A stretch of 64,000 bases of DNA from Pedobacter polysacchareus (GCF_019802255.1 NZ_JAHYSS010000003.1:124001-188000); one strand, 5' to 3'. Counted from the stretch's first letter, positions 15,692 to 23,906 are shown. Made by a program: numbers and translations. Notes: generated by a model not told the origin, from the letters alone.

Positions 15692-18310
15692 ATGAGAAAC
15701 ATTCTGAGAATCCTTATTTTTGGAGATCCAGCTAATGATAGTAATTTAATAACCAATATCTTAGATCCATCAAAATTCCCTTTTCAACAACTAAGAATAA
15801 CGGCAATTTCTGATTTTCAATTTACTTTACAGCGCTTCGTTCCAGATGTTATACTTGCATTTTGCGGTGATGAAAATTCCAATGGACATAAAGCTTTTGA
15901 GCTTTTGCAAGAAAGTGGTCATCAGTCTGTTTTTATCTGTATCAGCCCACCAGAATTTGAACAACAGGCCTTAACATTATTACGTTCTGGTGCTGCAGAT
16001 TACCTATTGTCTGATCGCTTACTCAGATTACCCGATGTTATTTTAAAAGCACTAAATAATTCCGCTTCAAATAGCCCGGATATGAACTACAATGTGCTCC
16101 AGGAAATCCCTTATGCGATTGCAATTCTCATGGGTAAGGAACACATTTTCACTTTTGTGAATAATTTTTTTCAACAAAAAATTGGAGAAAGCTATATTTT
16201 AAATAAAAATCTCCAAGAGGTATATGCACATACAGCGCTTGCTTTTCTAATTGAAAAAGCAGATTCTGTTTATAATACCGGCATTAGTTATGTGGTCAAA
16301 GAAATCACCAGTGCCGACTTTCATGGTGCTTATTTCAATTTTGTCCTACAAGCTTTACGCGATGAAAATGGAACTATTGAGGGTCTTCTCCTCTCTGGCC
16401 AGGAAGTAACGGAACAGGTGCAGTACAGAAAAGAAAAAGACCAGTTTAGCCATGAAATTGAAAAATTACTGGATGAAGTAAATGAAGGCTTTTACCTGAA
16501 AGATATTCGCAGTAACCGATACCTAAAATTGTCGGCCGGCTGTGCTAAAATATACGGTTATAGTTTGGCAGAGTTTCATGAAAACCCCAATCTATGGTAC
16601 GATGTAATTCACCCGGAAGATCGCCATATTGCAGAACGAGATGGATTGGCATTGGAAAAAGGTGGCCAAACAAAAAGTCAATATCGGATTATCTGTAAAG
16701 ATAAAAGCATTCGCTGGATTGAAATAAAAGCAGTCCCCCATCATCTGAATGGAGAAATATATTCTGTAGAGGGCGTGATTAGCGATATTACCCAATGGAA
16801 ACAAACGGAGGAAAAAATCAAACAAGCAGAAGCTGTACTTTCTGAAGCACAAAAGATGGCACAGATTGGCAACTGGAATTTCGACCTGATTAAGCAGGAA
16901 CTCACTTGGTCTGATGCGTTGAAAGAGATTTATTGGGGAGATGAATCCCTGGTTCCTGTCAATGAATACTTTGATAACCTTATTCATCCTGACGATAAAC
17001 TTCGAGTAGAATATGAAGTGGATAAATTGATTCGTATAGGAAAAAATATGAAAACTAGTTTTCGGATCAGGAATCCTGCAGGAGAAGTGAAAATACTGGA
17101 AGGAGAAAACCGGATTGAATTTAATGCTGAAGGTATAACTACCCGGTTATTTGGGACTTTACAGGACGTTACTTCCGTTAGAGCTGCAGAAGATACGCTT
17201 AAAAAATCTGAAGCTAACCTCCGCACATTATTAGACCATACTGATGCAGCTTATATATTAGTGGATCAACAGTTGAAGATCATTTCTTATAGTCAAATGG
17301 CCAAGCAAATTGCTGAATTTAGGGGACATTATAAGGAGTTGGAGGGAAATAGCATTTTAGATTATTTTGCCAAAAATAAGCGGGCAAGGCTTCAAAAGAT
17401 TGTAGATGATGTGATCAATGGAAAAAACATGTCTTATGAAACAAATGTTATTGAAAAAGATGGTTCGGAAAAATGGTATGCACTAAAATGGATTGCAGTA
17501 AATGATGATGATCATCAATACTGGGGTTTCATTCTGTCTATCAAAGACATCACCGAACAAAAAAACATCGCAAAAGCACAGGATAATATGACCTCTGAGC
17601 TCATTCGCAGAAATAAAGACCTGGAACAATTCACCTATGTAGTATCCCATAATTTACGCGCACCTGTAGCCAATATTATTGGTATCAGTGATTTACTCAG
17701 TGAAGTGGAAACCGACCCCTCTTCAGTCAGGGAACTAATACATGGATTGCGTAGTTCTATTAAAAATCTGGATACGGTAATTAAAGACTTGAATTATGTA
17801 TTGACCGTAAAAAAAGACGCTCCTGAACGACTTAAGGAACTAGTAACCATACAAATTTTGGTAGAGGAAATCAAAGATAGCATTAACAACCTGATTGTAA
17901 GTGAGAATATGACTTTTGAATATCAGCTGGAGGAAGAAAAGATTTATACCGTACGAGGCTATCTATACAGTGTTTTTTACAACCTGATCCTCAATAGCAT
18001 AAAGTACAGGCAGCCGAAAATTTCACCAAGAATGATTATAAAAACCTATCTGACAGAAAAGCATTTGAATATTATATTTGAGGACAATGGAAAAGGAATT
18101 GATTTAAAGAAATATGGCAGTCAGCTGTTTGGTCTTTATAAAAGATTTGATGTAGACGTGGATGGAAAAGGCATGGGACTTTTTATGGTAAAAACTCAGG
18201 TGGAAGATCTCGGCGGCACTATTCAAGTATTTAGTGAACCGGGAAAAGGAACTAAATTTCATATCCTTCTCCCAGTAAATAATCCACCTACCGTACTTAG
18301 TTTACGATAG
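15692..18310 (+). CDS. Multi-PAS sensor histidine kinase with degenerate receiver-like N-terminus
   Basis: Cytoplasmic signalling kinase; no membrane helix. Seen, in order: a receiver-like domain (1-120) in which the usual phospho-Asp strand reads DVILAFCGDE, so no canonical acceptor; four PAS-type modules (about 130-245, 258-375, 385-500, 510-625), the second and third ending in PAC-like GVISDIT and GTLQDVT; H-box FTYVVSHNLRAPVANIIG with His653; and an HATPase domain with N-box NLILNSIKY, G1 DNGKGI and G2 GKGMGLFMVKT. 872 aa. There is no adjacent response regulator, so the partner is elsewhere. It converges on terD with a shared hairpin between the two. Confidence 0.92.
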   Translation: MRNILRILIFGDPANDSNLITNILDPSKFPFQQLRITAISDFQFTLQRFVPDVILAFCGDENSNGHKAFELLQESGHQSVFICISPPEFEQQALTLLRSGAADYLLSDRLLRLPDVILKALNNSASNSPDMNYNVLQEIPYAIAILMGKEHIFTFVNNFFQQKIGESYILNKNLQEVYAHTALAFLIEKADSVYNTGISYVVKEITSADFHGAYFNFVLQALRDENGTIEGLLLSGQEVTEQVQYRKEKDQFSHEIEKLLDEVNEGFYLKDIRSNRYLKLSAGCAKIYGYSLAEFHENPNLWYDVIHPEDRHIAERDGLALEKGGQTKSQYRIICKDKSIRWIEIKAVPHHLNGEIYSVEGVISDITQWKQTEEKIKQAEAVLSEAQKMAQIGNWNFDLIKQELTWSDALKEIYWGDESLVPVNEYFDNLIHPDDKLRVEYEVDKLIRIGKNMKTSFRIRNPAGEVKILEGENRIEFNAEGITTRLFGTLQDVTSVRAAEDTLKKSEANLRTLLDHTDAAYILVDQQLKIISYSQMAKQIAEFRGHYKELEGNSILDYFAKNKRARLQKIVDDVINGKNMSYETNVIEKDGSEKWYALKWIAVNDDDHQYWGFILSIKDITEQKNIAKAQDNMTSELIRRNKDLEQFTYVVSHNLRAPVANIIGISDLLSEVETDPSSVRELIHGLRSSIKNLDTVIKDLNYVLTVKKDAPERLKELVTIQILVEEIKDSINNLIVSENMTFEYQLEEEKIYTVRGYLYSVFYNLILNSIKYRQPKISPRMIIKTYLTEKHLNIIFEDNGKGIDLKKYGSQLFGLYKRFDVDVDGKGMGLFMVKTQVEDLGGTIQVFSEPGKGTKFHILLPVNNPPTVLSLR

Positions 18311-18313
18311 CAT

Positions 18314-18346
18314 TACAGGGGAATTTATTTGATAATTTCCCCTGTA
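18314..18346. terminator. Hairpin between the convergent kinase and terD genes
   Basis: TACAGGGGAA (18314-18323) and TTCCCCTGTA (18337-18346), 10-bp stem. It overlaps the terD stop codon and may stop transcription in both directions. Confidence 0.55.
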
Positions 18347-18900
18347 TAATATTTAGCTAGAAAAAAAGCGAGGTCTTCTTTGTATCCCCTGCCGGAAGCT
18401 TCGAATTTCCAACTGCCATTTCTTTTATAGAGTCTGCCAAATTCAATAGCGGTTTCAATGGAGAAATCCTCGTCTAATTCATACTTTGCCACTTCTTCGC
18501 CGTTAGTATCATCTACAATTCTAATGTATGAACTGCGTACTTGTCCGAAATTTTGCCTCCTGACTTGAGCATCATGAATAGTCACCACAAACAGGATTTC
18601 CTGAATGCGCTCATCTACCAGAGAAAGGTCTACTTTCACAATTTCATCATCTCCGGTAGCGCTATTACCACCAGTAGGATCATCACCTGTATGGAACAAT
18701 GCGCCATCAGGTGATTTATCATTACCATAAAAAACGAAATACTCTTCCGCAGGAATCATCCTGCTCCCATCTACCATAAATGCAGAAGCATCTAAGTCAA
18801 AATCATGTCCTGTCCCTTCATTAGGATCCCAACCTAAGCCTACACTAATTTTAGTGAGACCAATGTTAATCTTTTCGCCTTTACGTAAGTTAATTGCCAT
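18325..18900 (-). CDS. terD: TerD-family stress protein
   Basis: Calcium-binding protein of the tellurite/stress-resistance family. Seen: start INLRKGEKINI, GLGWDPN, the Ca-site motif DFDLDASAFM, GDDEIVKVDLSLV, and C-terminal ELDEDFSIETAIEFGRLYKRNGSWKFEA. 191 aa, full length. The usual companions (terA, terB, terC, terE, terF and the ATP-grasp/phosphoribosyl genes) are not next to it, so this is a lone copy. Its start region lies back to back with the upstream region of the methyltransferase gene. The exact biochemical role of TerD remains unsettled. Confidence 0.93.
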   Translation of the reverse strand: MAINLRKGEKINIGLTKISVGLGWDPNEGTGHDFDLDASAFMVDGSRMIPAEEYFVFYGNDKSPDGALFHTGDDPTGGNSATGDDEIVKVDLSLVDERIQEILFVVTIHDAQVRRQNFGQVRSSYIRIVDDTNGEEVAKYELDEDFSIETAIEFGRLYKRNGSWKFEASGRGYKEDLAFFLAKYYTGEIIK

Positions 18901-18989
18901 ATTTTCTTCATTTGAACTTTTTAAAGTTAGGATGTTTTATAAGAATCGCAATTCTATTTATTTATCTTGGCACAAATATTACATGTGTT

Positions 18990-19712
18990 ATGAAAAGTGA
19001 CTATTCAGCTAAAGCAAGTAATCTGGAAATCGAACATAGATTTGACCAGGATGTAGAGCGTTTTTCTAATCTGGATACCGGCCAGCTGACTACCCTTGAT
19101 GCTGCATTGACCATGGAGCTATGTACAGAAGCTGCAAAACATGTAGTTCCGGAAGCAAAAGAACTTTTAGATATTGGCTGTGGTGCTGGAAATTACACCT
19201 TGAAAATGCTGGGGAAAATTCAGCATTTAAATTGCACTTTAAATGATCTGAGTTTACCAATGCTGAGAAGAGCGGAACAACGTGTAAGTGAAGTTACCAA
19301 TGGAAAAGTTCATACCATCCAAATGGATATGAGGGCTTTAGAATTGGAGGCCGACAAATATGATATTATCTTTGCAGCTGCAACCTTACATCATCTTCGT
19401 GGAGATGAAGACTGGGATCTTGTTTTCAATAAAATTTACCGTGCATTGAAACCTGGGGGGTGTTTTTGGATTTCGGACCTGATCAGCCATGATACTCCAC
19501 ACTTGAATTTATTATTTCAGCAGCGTTATGCAGATTATCTGGAGGAATTAGGTGGACCAGAATATTGCCAAAAAGTATTGGATTATATCGAACATGAAGA
19601 CACGCCTAGATCAATCAATTATCAGCTGGAATTGATGCGGAAAGTCGGCTTTAAACATGTAGAAGTATTGCATAAAAACCTATGTTTTGCAGCTTTTGGC
19701 GGAATAAAATAA
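18990..19712 (+). CDS. SAM-dependent class I methyltransferase
   Basis: Seen: motif I ELLDIGCGAGNYTLKML, an acidic strand-2 end (NDLSLPMLRRA), YDIIFAAATLHHL, and post-motif LKPGGCFWISDLISH. 240 aa from the ATG at 18990; the longer upstream frame would overlap terD and has no coding look. The acceptor substrate is unknown. The MFS gene follows 4 bp later, so the two form an operon, hinting that a small molecule is methylated and exported, or that the transporter handles the same substrate (inference). Confidence 0.86.
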   Translation: MKSDYSAKASNLEIEHRFDQDVERFSNLDTGQLTTLDAALTMELCTEAAKHVVPEAKELLDIGCGAGNYTLKMLGKIQHLNCTLNDLSLPMLRRAEQRVSEVTNGKVHTIQMDMRALELEADKYDIIFAAATLHHLRGDEDWDLVFNKIYRALKPGGCFWISDLISHDTPHLNLLFQQRYADYLEELGGPEYCQKVLDYIEHEDTPRSINYQLELMRKVGFKHVEVLHKNLCFAAFGGIK

Positions 19713-19716
19713 AATC

Positions 19717-20958
19717 ATGAACTTACTTCACGATATTGCAGGGAACTACAAACGATCGTTTTCTGGACTGAGCAGGGAAACCTGGATTTTGAGCATAGTT
19801 ATGCTCATTAATCGCAGCGGTTACATGGCAGTCCCATTTATGGGCTTATATGTCACCCAATCCTTACATCGCTCTGCTGCTGATGCAGGATTGATTATCA
19901 CCTTGTTTGGTGTAGGCTCAATTATGGGTTCTACTGCGGGAGGAAAACTGACGGATGTAATTGGTTTCAGACCTGTTCAGATTATTTCTGCCGTCATAGG
20001 TGGTGGCTTTTTTTTATTTTTTGCCAGCATAACGCATTTCGAAACGCTTTGTGTGCTGGCAATCGTGATTAGTTTCTTTGCAGAAGCTTTTCGTCCGGCA
20101 AATTTTGCAGCAATTGCAGCTTATGCGAAACCAGGATTGGAAACCAGATCCTACTCTTTGAATCGTTTGGCTACAAATATAGGATGGGCTTTTGGAGTAA
20201 GTATGGGGGGATTAATTGCTTCCTATAATTATAGGCTGTTATTTTATGTAGATGGTGCAGTTGGGATTTTTGCCGGACTGAGCATTTTATGGTTTCTGCC
20301 GAAAATAAGAGGCTATAGAAAAGCAATTAAAGAAAAGGTAAAAGGGATTGTGGTACGGAAACCATGGGAAGATATCTTATTCATCAAATTCCTGCTACTG
20401 AGTACTATTTTTATCATCTGCTTTTTCCTTATGTTTAGGGTGGTTCCAGTATTTTTTAAGGAATCCTGGAAAATTGATGAGTTTATGATTGGCTTGATTC
20501 TAGGCCTTAACGGGGTAATCATCGCATTATTTGAAATGGTGATGATCCATAAGATTGAAGGAAAGAAATCATCGGTATTTTTTATCACCTTGGGTGTACT
20601 CCTGATTGCAGCATCTTTTCTTGTACTGATGTTACCCTTTGGCGCTCCCCTTGTACTTGGAGTTTTGTGTATTGTGCTTTTCACCTTCGGAGAAATGTTT
20701 GCCCTACCTTTTGTCAACACTTTTGTAATGAGTAGAGCAAACGAATTTAACCGAGGACAATATGCTGCCGGATATATGCTGGTATGGTCAGTTGCCCAGG
20801 TTGTTGGGCCTTCCGCAGGATTTTATATCGCCGAGCATCATGGCTATAACACCCTATGGTTCATCCTGACCTGCCTTTTGTTGGCTTGTGCTTACTTATA
20901 CAAATTTATGAAGGCAGTAGACATGCCTACTTCAGAAAATCCTCCCTTGCAGGACTAA
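19717..20958 (+). CDS. MFS transporter
   Basis: Twelve-helix major facilitator of the inner membrane. Seen: motif A-like GGKLTDVIGFRP in the loop after helix 2, repeated long hydrophobic segments, a charged central loop (RGYRKAIKEKVKGIVVRK) between the two halves, and a C-terminal tail of charged residues. 413 aa, normal for the drug/metabolite efflux group. It follows the methyltransferase gene by 4 bp and its last 32 nt overlap the convergent cupin gene. The substrate cannot be read. Confidence 0.9.
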   Translation: MNLLHDIAGNYKRSFSGLSRETWILSIVMLINRSGYMAVPFMGLYVTQSLHRSAADAGLIITLFGVGSIMGSTAGGKLTDVIGFRPVQIISAVIGGGFFLFFASITHFETLCVLAIVISFFAEAFRPANFAAIAAYAKPGLETRSYSLNRLATNIGWAFGVSMGGLIASYNYRLLFYVDGAVGIFAGLSILWFLPKIRGYRKAIKEKVKGIVVRKPWEDILFIKFLLLSTIFIICFFLMFRVVPVFFKESWKIDEFMIGLILGLNGVIIALFEMVMIHKIEGKKSSVFFITLGVLLIAASFLVLMLPFGAPLVLGVLCIVLFTFGEMFALPFVNTFVMSRANEFNRGQYAAGYMLVWSVAQVVGPSAGFYIAEHHGYNTLWFILTCLLLACAYLYKFMKAVDMPTSENPPLQD

Positions 20959-21262
20959 AAGCATCAATCAATGTACCTGCCGCAATACATACGCAACCGT
21001 GGATTGTATGTGGCGGGACATAAAATCCATCCCCTTTTCTGATAATTTTTTGTTCTGTACCAATTGTCATTTCAAATACCCCACTGTCTACATAGGTTAC
21101 CTGGGTATGGTGATGCTCGTGTAAAGTTCCAATGGCACCAACTTCAAATTTAGCTTTCACCAGCATAACTTGATCATTATAACCAAATACTTGTCTTTGT
21201 ATTCCATTGCCAAGATCTTCCCATGGCATTTCTGCTTCAATTTGAAAACACTCACTTTGCAT
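20927..21262 (-). CDS. Small cupin-domain protein
   Basis: Single-domain cupin. Seen: first metal motif HEHHHTQVTYVDSGVFEMTIG, second motif region GDGFYVPPHTIHGC with its His. 111 aa, typical. Such proteins bind a metal and act as isomerases, dioxygenases or sugar/ligand sensors; the exact role is unknown. It overlaps the MFS gene tail to tail by 32 nt. A -7 box lies 18 bp upstream. Confidence 0.88.
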   Translation of the reverse strand: MQSECFQIEAEMPWEDLGNGIQRQVFGYNDQVMLVKAKFEVGAIGTLHEHHHTQVTYVDSGVFEMTIGTEQKIIRKGDGFYVPPHTIHGCVCIAAGTLIDAFSPAREDFLK

Positions 21263-21279
21263 ATTCTTATATTTAATTT

Positions 21280-21287
21280 CAAATATA
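21280..21287 (-). promoter_or_regulatory. -7 box TATATTTG before the cupin gene
   Basis: Plus-strand CAAATATA reads TATATTTG on the minus strand, 18 bp before the cupin ATG. Confidence 0.45.
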
Positions 21288-21405
21288 ACAAAAGCAGTAA
21301 ATTGTTCGTCTATTCTTATAGGGACATCACTGAAAGCTAGAAAAGGTGTGGAGAGTAATCAATTAATAAGGGGAATGACCCCCTTATATAATAATTTGAG
21401 CGCGT

Positions 21406-21623
21406 ATGGATATCTTTTTATTAAAATCCCTGATGCACCTCCATGCACCAGGAATCTTGTTTTATAGGGGGGATGTTCTAAAAGTAAACAAGGAAGTTTG
21501 ATTCAAGAATTCTTTTACGCCAATACCCGTCTCTACGTGGTGAATGCCCATAAATATGTGGTTAATGATTTTAATACTTTTTTAAAACTGCCTTTGCGTG
21601 TTCTAAAGCCTACCAAACCTTAA
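21406..21623 (+). pseudogene. Possible frameshifted gene remnant
   Basis: A frame beginning MDIFLLKSLMHLHAPG (ATG 21406) stops at 21499-21501; one base earlier, a second frame from TTG 21498 continues LIQEFFYANTRLYVVNAH and ends with TAA at 21621-21623. Together they would read as about 72 residues with one frameshift. The peptide is not recognised and chance is possible; a real frameshift would need comparison with an intact relative. Confidence 0.2.
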
Positions 21624-21708
21624 AAAACCACTCCCTAGCGCTTAAAATATAGTTTTATCCCCAAATTTGATTTATCTTTACAGATCCTTAATAAATTTCA
21701 TGAAACAA

Positions 21709-21745
21709 AAAAAAGTATTACGCCAAATGAAGTTTTTACGTTGCG
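21709..21745 (+). promoter_or_regulatory. Repeat word plus LytTR-like box before the regulator gene
   Basis: AAAAAAGTATTACG at 21709-21722 also occurs at 22776-22789. TACGTTGCG at 21737-21745 fits 8 of 9 positions of the LytTR-box consensus [TA][AC][CA]GTTN[AG][TG]. A weaker copy AAAAGTATTCG lies at 21770-21780. Candidate autoregulatory site for the LytTR protein encoded from 21799. Confidence 0.4.
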
Positions 21746-21798
21746 AATATTTTTTTGATTAGATTTATTAAAAGTATTCGAATTATAGGAGGAGATCA

Positions 21799-22545
21799 AT
21801 GGATAAGAAATTAAACTGTGTCATTATTGACGATGAGAAGCATGCTGTAGAACTCCTGGCAGATTATATTGACGCTATGCCTAATCTACAGCTGCTAAAG
21901 TATTTTACTGATCCATTACAGGCATTAATGGATATTTCCGAAGATGATCATATTGACATTGTCTTTATGGACATGGATATGCCAGGTATATCAGGGTTAG
22001 ATCTTTCTGTAGCCATCAGAGCGAAAACAAAATACCTAATCATTACTACCGGCCATTCCAAATATGCTTATGAAGCTTTTGGCGTACAGGCGAATGAATA
22101 TTTACTGAAGCCTATTTCCATGAGTAAATTTGCGCTCATGATAAAGAGATTGCTCAGTTTGGAAAATACAATTAAAAATACGACCGCTGTGGATGATTTT
22201 TTCTTTATCAAAACTGATCAGATCCAGAAATACACAAAAATCAATATTAAGGACATCATTACGATCGAAGGCTTGAACAATTATGTAAAGATTCACACCT
22301 GTTCAGAAACACATGTGGCTTATCTAACGATGAAGGAGTTGGAATATAAACTTCAGGACATCAATAATTTTGTACGCGTACAGCGCTCTTTTATTGTAGC
22401 GGTAAATTACATCCAGAAAGTTGAAGGAAATACGATTATATTGAGTAATAAGATGGAGATTCCTTTGGGAACAACTTATAAAAAGCAATTTCTGATGTTT
22501 CTGGCAGAAAAAACGATGAAATCTAACCGAAGTATCTCCGAATAG
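21799..22545 (+). CDS. LytTR-family response regulator
   Basis: DNA-binding response regulator. Seen: receiver domain (residues 5-120) with acidic pocket IIDDEKHA, phospho-Asp in IVFMDMDMP, conserved Thr/Ser region (IITTGHS) and Lys in YLLKPIS; C-terminal LytTR domain (about 145-240) with KINIKDIITIEGLNNYVKIHT, FVRVQRSFIVAVNYI and IPLGTTYKK. 248 aa. An unusually strong Shine-Dalgarno AGGAGGAG sits 4 nt before the ATG. The kinase gene at 22815 is its likely partner, but a minus-strand peptide gene lies between them, whose terminator hairpin includes this gene's stop codon. Likely controls the peptide/LanB locus. Confidence 0.93.
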   Translation: MDKKLNCVIIDDEKHAVELLADYIDAMPNLQLLKYFTDPLQALMDISEDDHIDIVFMDMDMPGISGLDLSVAIRAKTKYLIITTGHSKYAYEAFGVQANEYLLKPISMSKFALMIKRLLSLENTIKNTTAVDDFFFIKTDQIQKYTKINIKDIITIEGLNNYVKIHTCSETHVAYLTMKELEYKLQDINNFVRVQRSFIVAVNYIQKVEGNTIILSNKMEIPLGTTYKKQFLMFLAEKTMKSNRSISE

Positions 22546-22555
22546 ATTTCATCGT
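22508..22555 (-). terminator. Minus-strand intrinsic terminator of the peptide gene
   Basis: 13-bp perfect stem (ACGATGAAATCTA at 22513-22525, TAGATTTCATCGT at 22543-22555). Read on the minus strand it begins 11 nt after the peptide stop codon and runs into T6 at 22508-22513; on the plus strand no T-run follows. It overlaps the last 33 nt of the response-regulator CDS, including its stop. Confidence 0.85.
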
Positions 22556-22566
22556 ATAGTGCAGAT

Positions 22567-22731
22567 TTATCCAGCAGGGAAGGTAATTACAGAACTGGTA
22601 TGTGAAGTTGCAGTTCCATTCGTGGGATCAGTAGCGGTAACAGTAGGTGTGAATCCTGATCTGCTCTTTTTAGATTTGAATACAAATAATGTACTTTTTT
22701 TAAGGTCGAAGGAGATGATTTCTTTTTTCAT
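22567..22731 (-). CDS. Candidate RiPP precursor peptide, Ser/Thr-rich and Cys-free
   Basis: 54-aa peptide, start chosen at MKKEIISFDLKKSTL; an in-frame start 12 codons earlier is less likely because A-rich DNA precedes this ATG. Seen: a leader-like N-terminus with FDL (compare the F-N-L-D box of class I lanthipeptide leaders) and a Lys-rich segment FKSKKSRSG; then a 27-residue C-terminus with nine Thr and three Ser (TPTVTATDPTNGTATS, HTSSVITFPAG) and no Cys anywhere in the peptide. Codons read cleanly from ATG to TAA, with a dedicated terminator 11 nt downstream. It sits antisense between the LytTR regulator and kinase genes; the LanB gene lies 1.2 kb away on the same strand. Inferred substrate of that LanB. 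The cleavage site is uncertain; no double-Gly is present. Confidence 0.72.
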   Translation of the reverse strand: MKKEIISFDLKKSTLFVFKSKKSRSGFTPTVTATDPTNGTATSHTSSVITFPAG

Positions 22732-22775
22732 AATGTTTGTTTTTTTATGAAAATTAGCCAGGATCAATAGCCCTT

Positions 22776-22794
22776 AAAAAAGTATTACGTTAAC
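22776..22794. promoter_or_regulatory. Repeat word plus LytTR-like box in the peptide/kinase divergent region
   Basis: AAAAAAGTATTACG at 22776-22789, identical to 21709-21722, running into TACGTTAAC (22786-22794), 8 of 9 positions of the LytTR-box consensus. It lies 45-63 bp before the peptide ATG and 21-39 bp before the kinase ATG, in an 83-bp divergent space. Candidate LytTR-regulator binding site serving both directions. Confidence 0.45.
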
Positions 22795-22814
22795 GCCTTT
22801 TTTTATTACACAAA

Positions 22815-23906
22815 ATGAAATTTACCCCTACCGAGTTCATTAACTTTCTACGTAAATACAAGATCCATTTCATCGGCTGGTCTATCTTTATTTTTTACGA
22901 AGTAGTTATCATGGGCTTAATAAGAAAACAATTCTCCCCTGTAGGAAATTACGTCTTCTTTTACATCTTTAATATTCTGCTGTTTTATTTTCATGCACAT
23001 TTCGTCATGCCTGCTGCAAAGATGAAGACGGCACAAGCACTCTGGAGGCTCCCTTTATTCATTGCAATAGAGGTGATTGTCTATATCACCATTACACTTA
23101 ACCTCTCAAACTTCCTTCATGAAAAAGGGTATATTACTTTCCTGAGTCCACCTGCATTTAACATGGATGCCTATATTGGAATGTCTTATCGGGTCATCTA
23201 TTTCATCCTATTTTCTAGTGCTTATTATTACATCTTACGTTATTTTGAAGAAAGAAAACTCGTAGAAGAAAAGGAAAAAGAGCGGCTGTTGGTAATTATT
23301 GAGAACCAAAGGATTTATGCTGATCTGATTAAATCCCAGCACGCACATCTGAAAGCACAAATCAATCCGCACTTTCTGTTTAACACATTAAATTTCATTT
23401 ACACCAGCACACGGAAAACTACACCGGAGGCAGCCGAAGCCATATTAGCTTTGTCGGAAATGATGAGGTACTCTATTGAAGAAGTCAGTCATTCCAATAC
23501 TCCACTTGCTGGAGAACTAGAACAAGTAGAAAATCTAATAAAACTACATAAGATTAAATCACATCAGAATCTCTATATCACCATGGAATATGATGAGGAA
23601 GTCACAGAACTGGAAATCGTCCCTTTACTAGTGATGACACTTGTAGAAAATATGTTTAAGCATGGTGATTTATTGCAAGAGGCCTATCCTGCTTCCCTCA
23701 AGCTGAGGTGCAATGCCGGCATACTGCTGGTTGAAACGAATAACCTCATCAGCAAAAAGCAAACACAGCCAAGCCATCATATTGGCCTGGAAAACGTGAA
23801 AAAACGATTAAAAGCAACATATGGAGAGCGGGCTTCACTCCATACAATTCAACAAGATGACCAATTTAGAGCATTGCTCGAAATCAACCTGATATCGGAC
23901 AATTAA
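22815..23906 (+). CDS. LytS-type sensor histidine kinase
   Basis: Membrane kinase of the His_kinase (LytS/YehU) family. Seen: about four hydrophobic helices in the first 150 residues (HFIGWSIFIFYEVVIMGL, YVFFYIFNILLFYFHAHFV, LPLFIAIEVIVYITITL, VIYFILFSSAYYYIL), a coiled linker (FEERKLVEEKEKERLL), the H-box INPHFLFNTLNFIY, the N-box VENMFKHG and the G-box HIGLENVKKRL. 363 aa. No large periplasmic sensor domain, as in kinases that sense peptides or membrane state. It ends 7 bp before the convergent LanB gene. Likely partner of the LytTR regulator at 21799. Confidence 0.93.
   Translation: MKFTPTEFINFLRKYKIHFIGWSIFIFYEVVIMGLIRKQFSPVGNYVFFYIFNILLFYFHAHFVMPAAKMKTAQALWRLPLFIAIEVIVYITITLNLSNFLHEKGYITFLSPPAFNMDAYIGMSYRVIYFILFSSAYYYILRYFEERKLVEEKEKERLLVIIENQRIYADLIKSQHAHLKAQINPHFLFNTLNFIYTSTRKTTPEAAEAILALSEMMRYSIEEVSHSNTPLAGELEQVENLIKLHKIKSHQNLYITMEYDEEVTELEIVPLLVMTLVENMFKHGDLLQEAYPASLKLRCNAGILLVETNNLISKKQTQPSHHIGLENVKKRLKATYGERASLHTIQQDDQFRALLEINLISDN

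Larger units (their letters stand above)
21263..21798. other. 536-bp space without a convincing intact gene
   Basis: Holds the cupin -7 box, an 8-bp hairpin (ATAAGGGG at 21366-21373, CCCCTTAT at 21380-21387), two overlapping short frames that may be one broken gene (21406-21623), a 20-codon frame at 21700-21762 starting just before the AAAAAAGTATTACG word, and a strong Shine-Dalgarno AGGAGGAG at 21787-21794 for the LytTR regulator. No tRNA or transposase remnant recognised. Confidence 0.5.

Noticed and set aside
21700..21762. 20-codon frame MKQKKVLRQMKFLRCEYFFD before the LytTR regulator
   Set aside because: Too short, and its DNA is explained by the repeated AAAAAAGTATTACG word and LytTR-like box; no evidence that it is translated.
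22559..22750. Plus-strand 63-codon frame opposite the precursor peptide
   Set aside because: It is the antisense shadow of the Thr/Ser-rich peptide, begins on a non-ATG codon and lacks promoter and terminator in its own direction.
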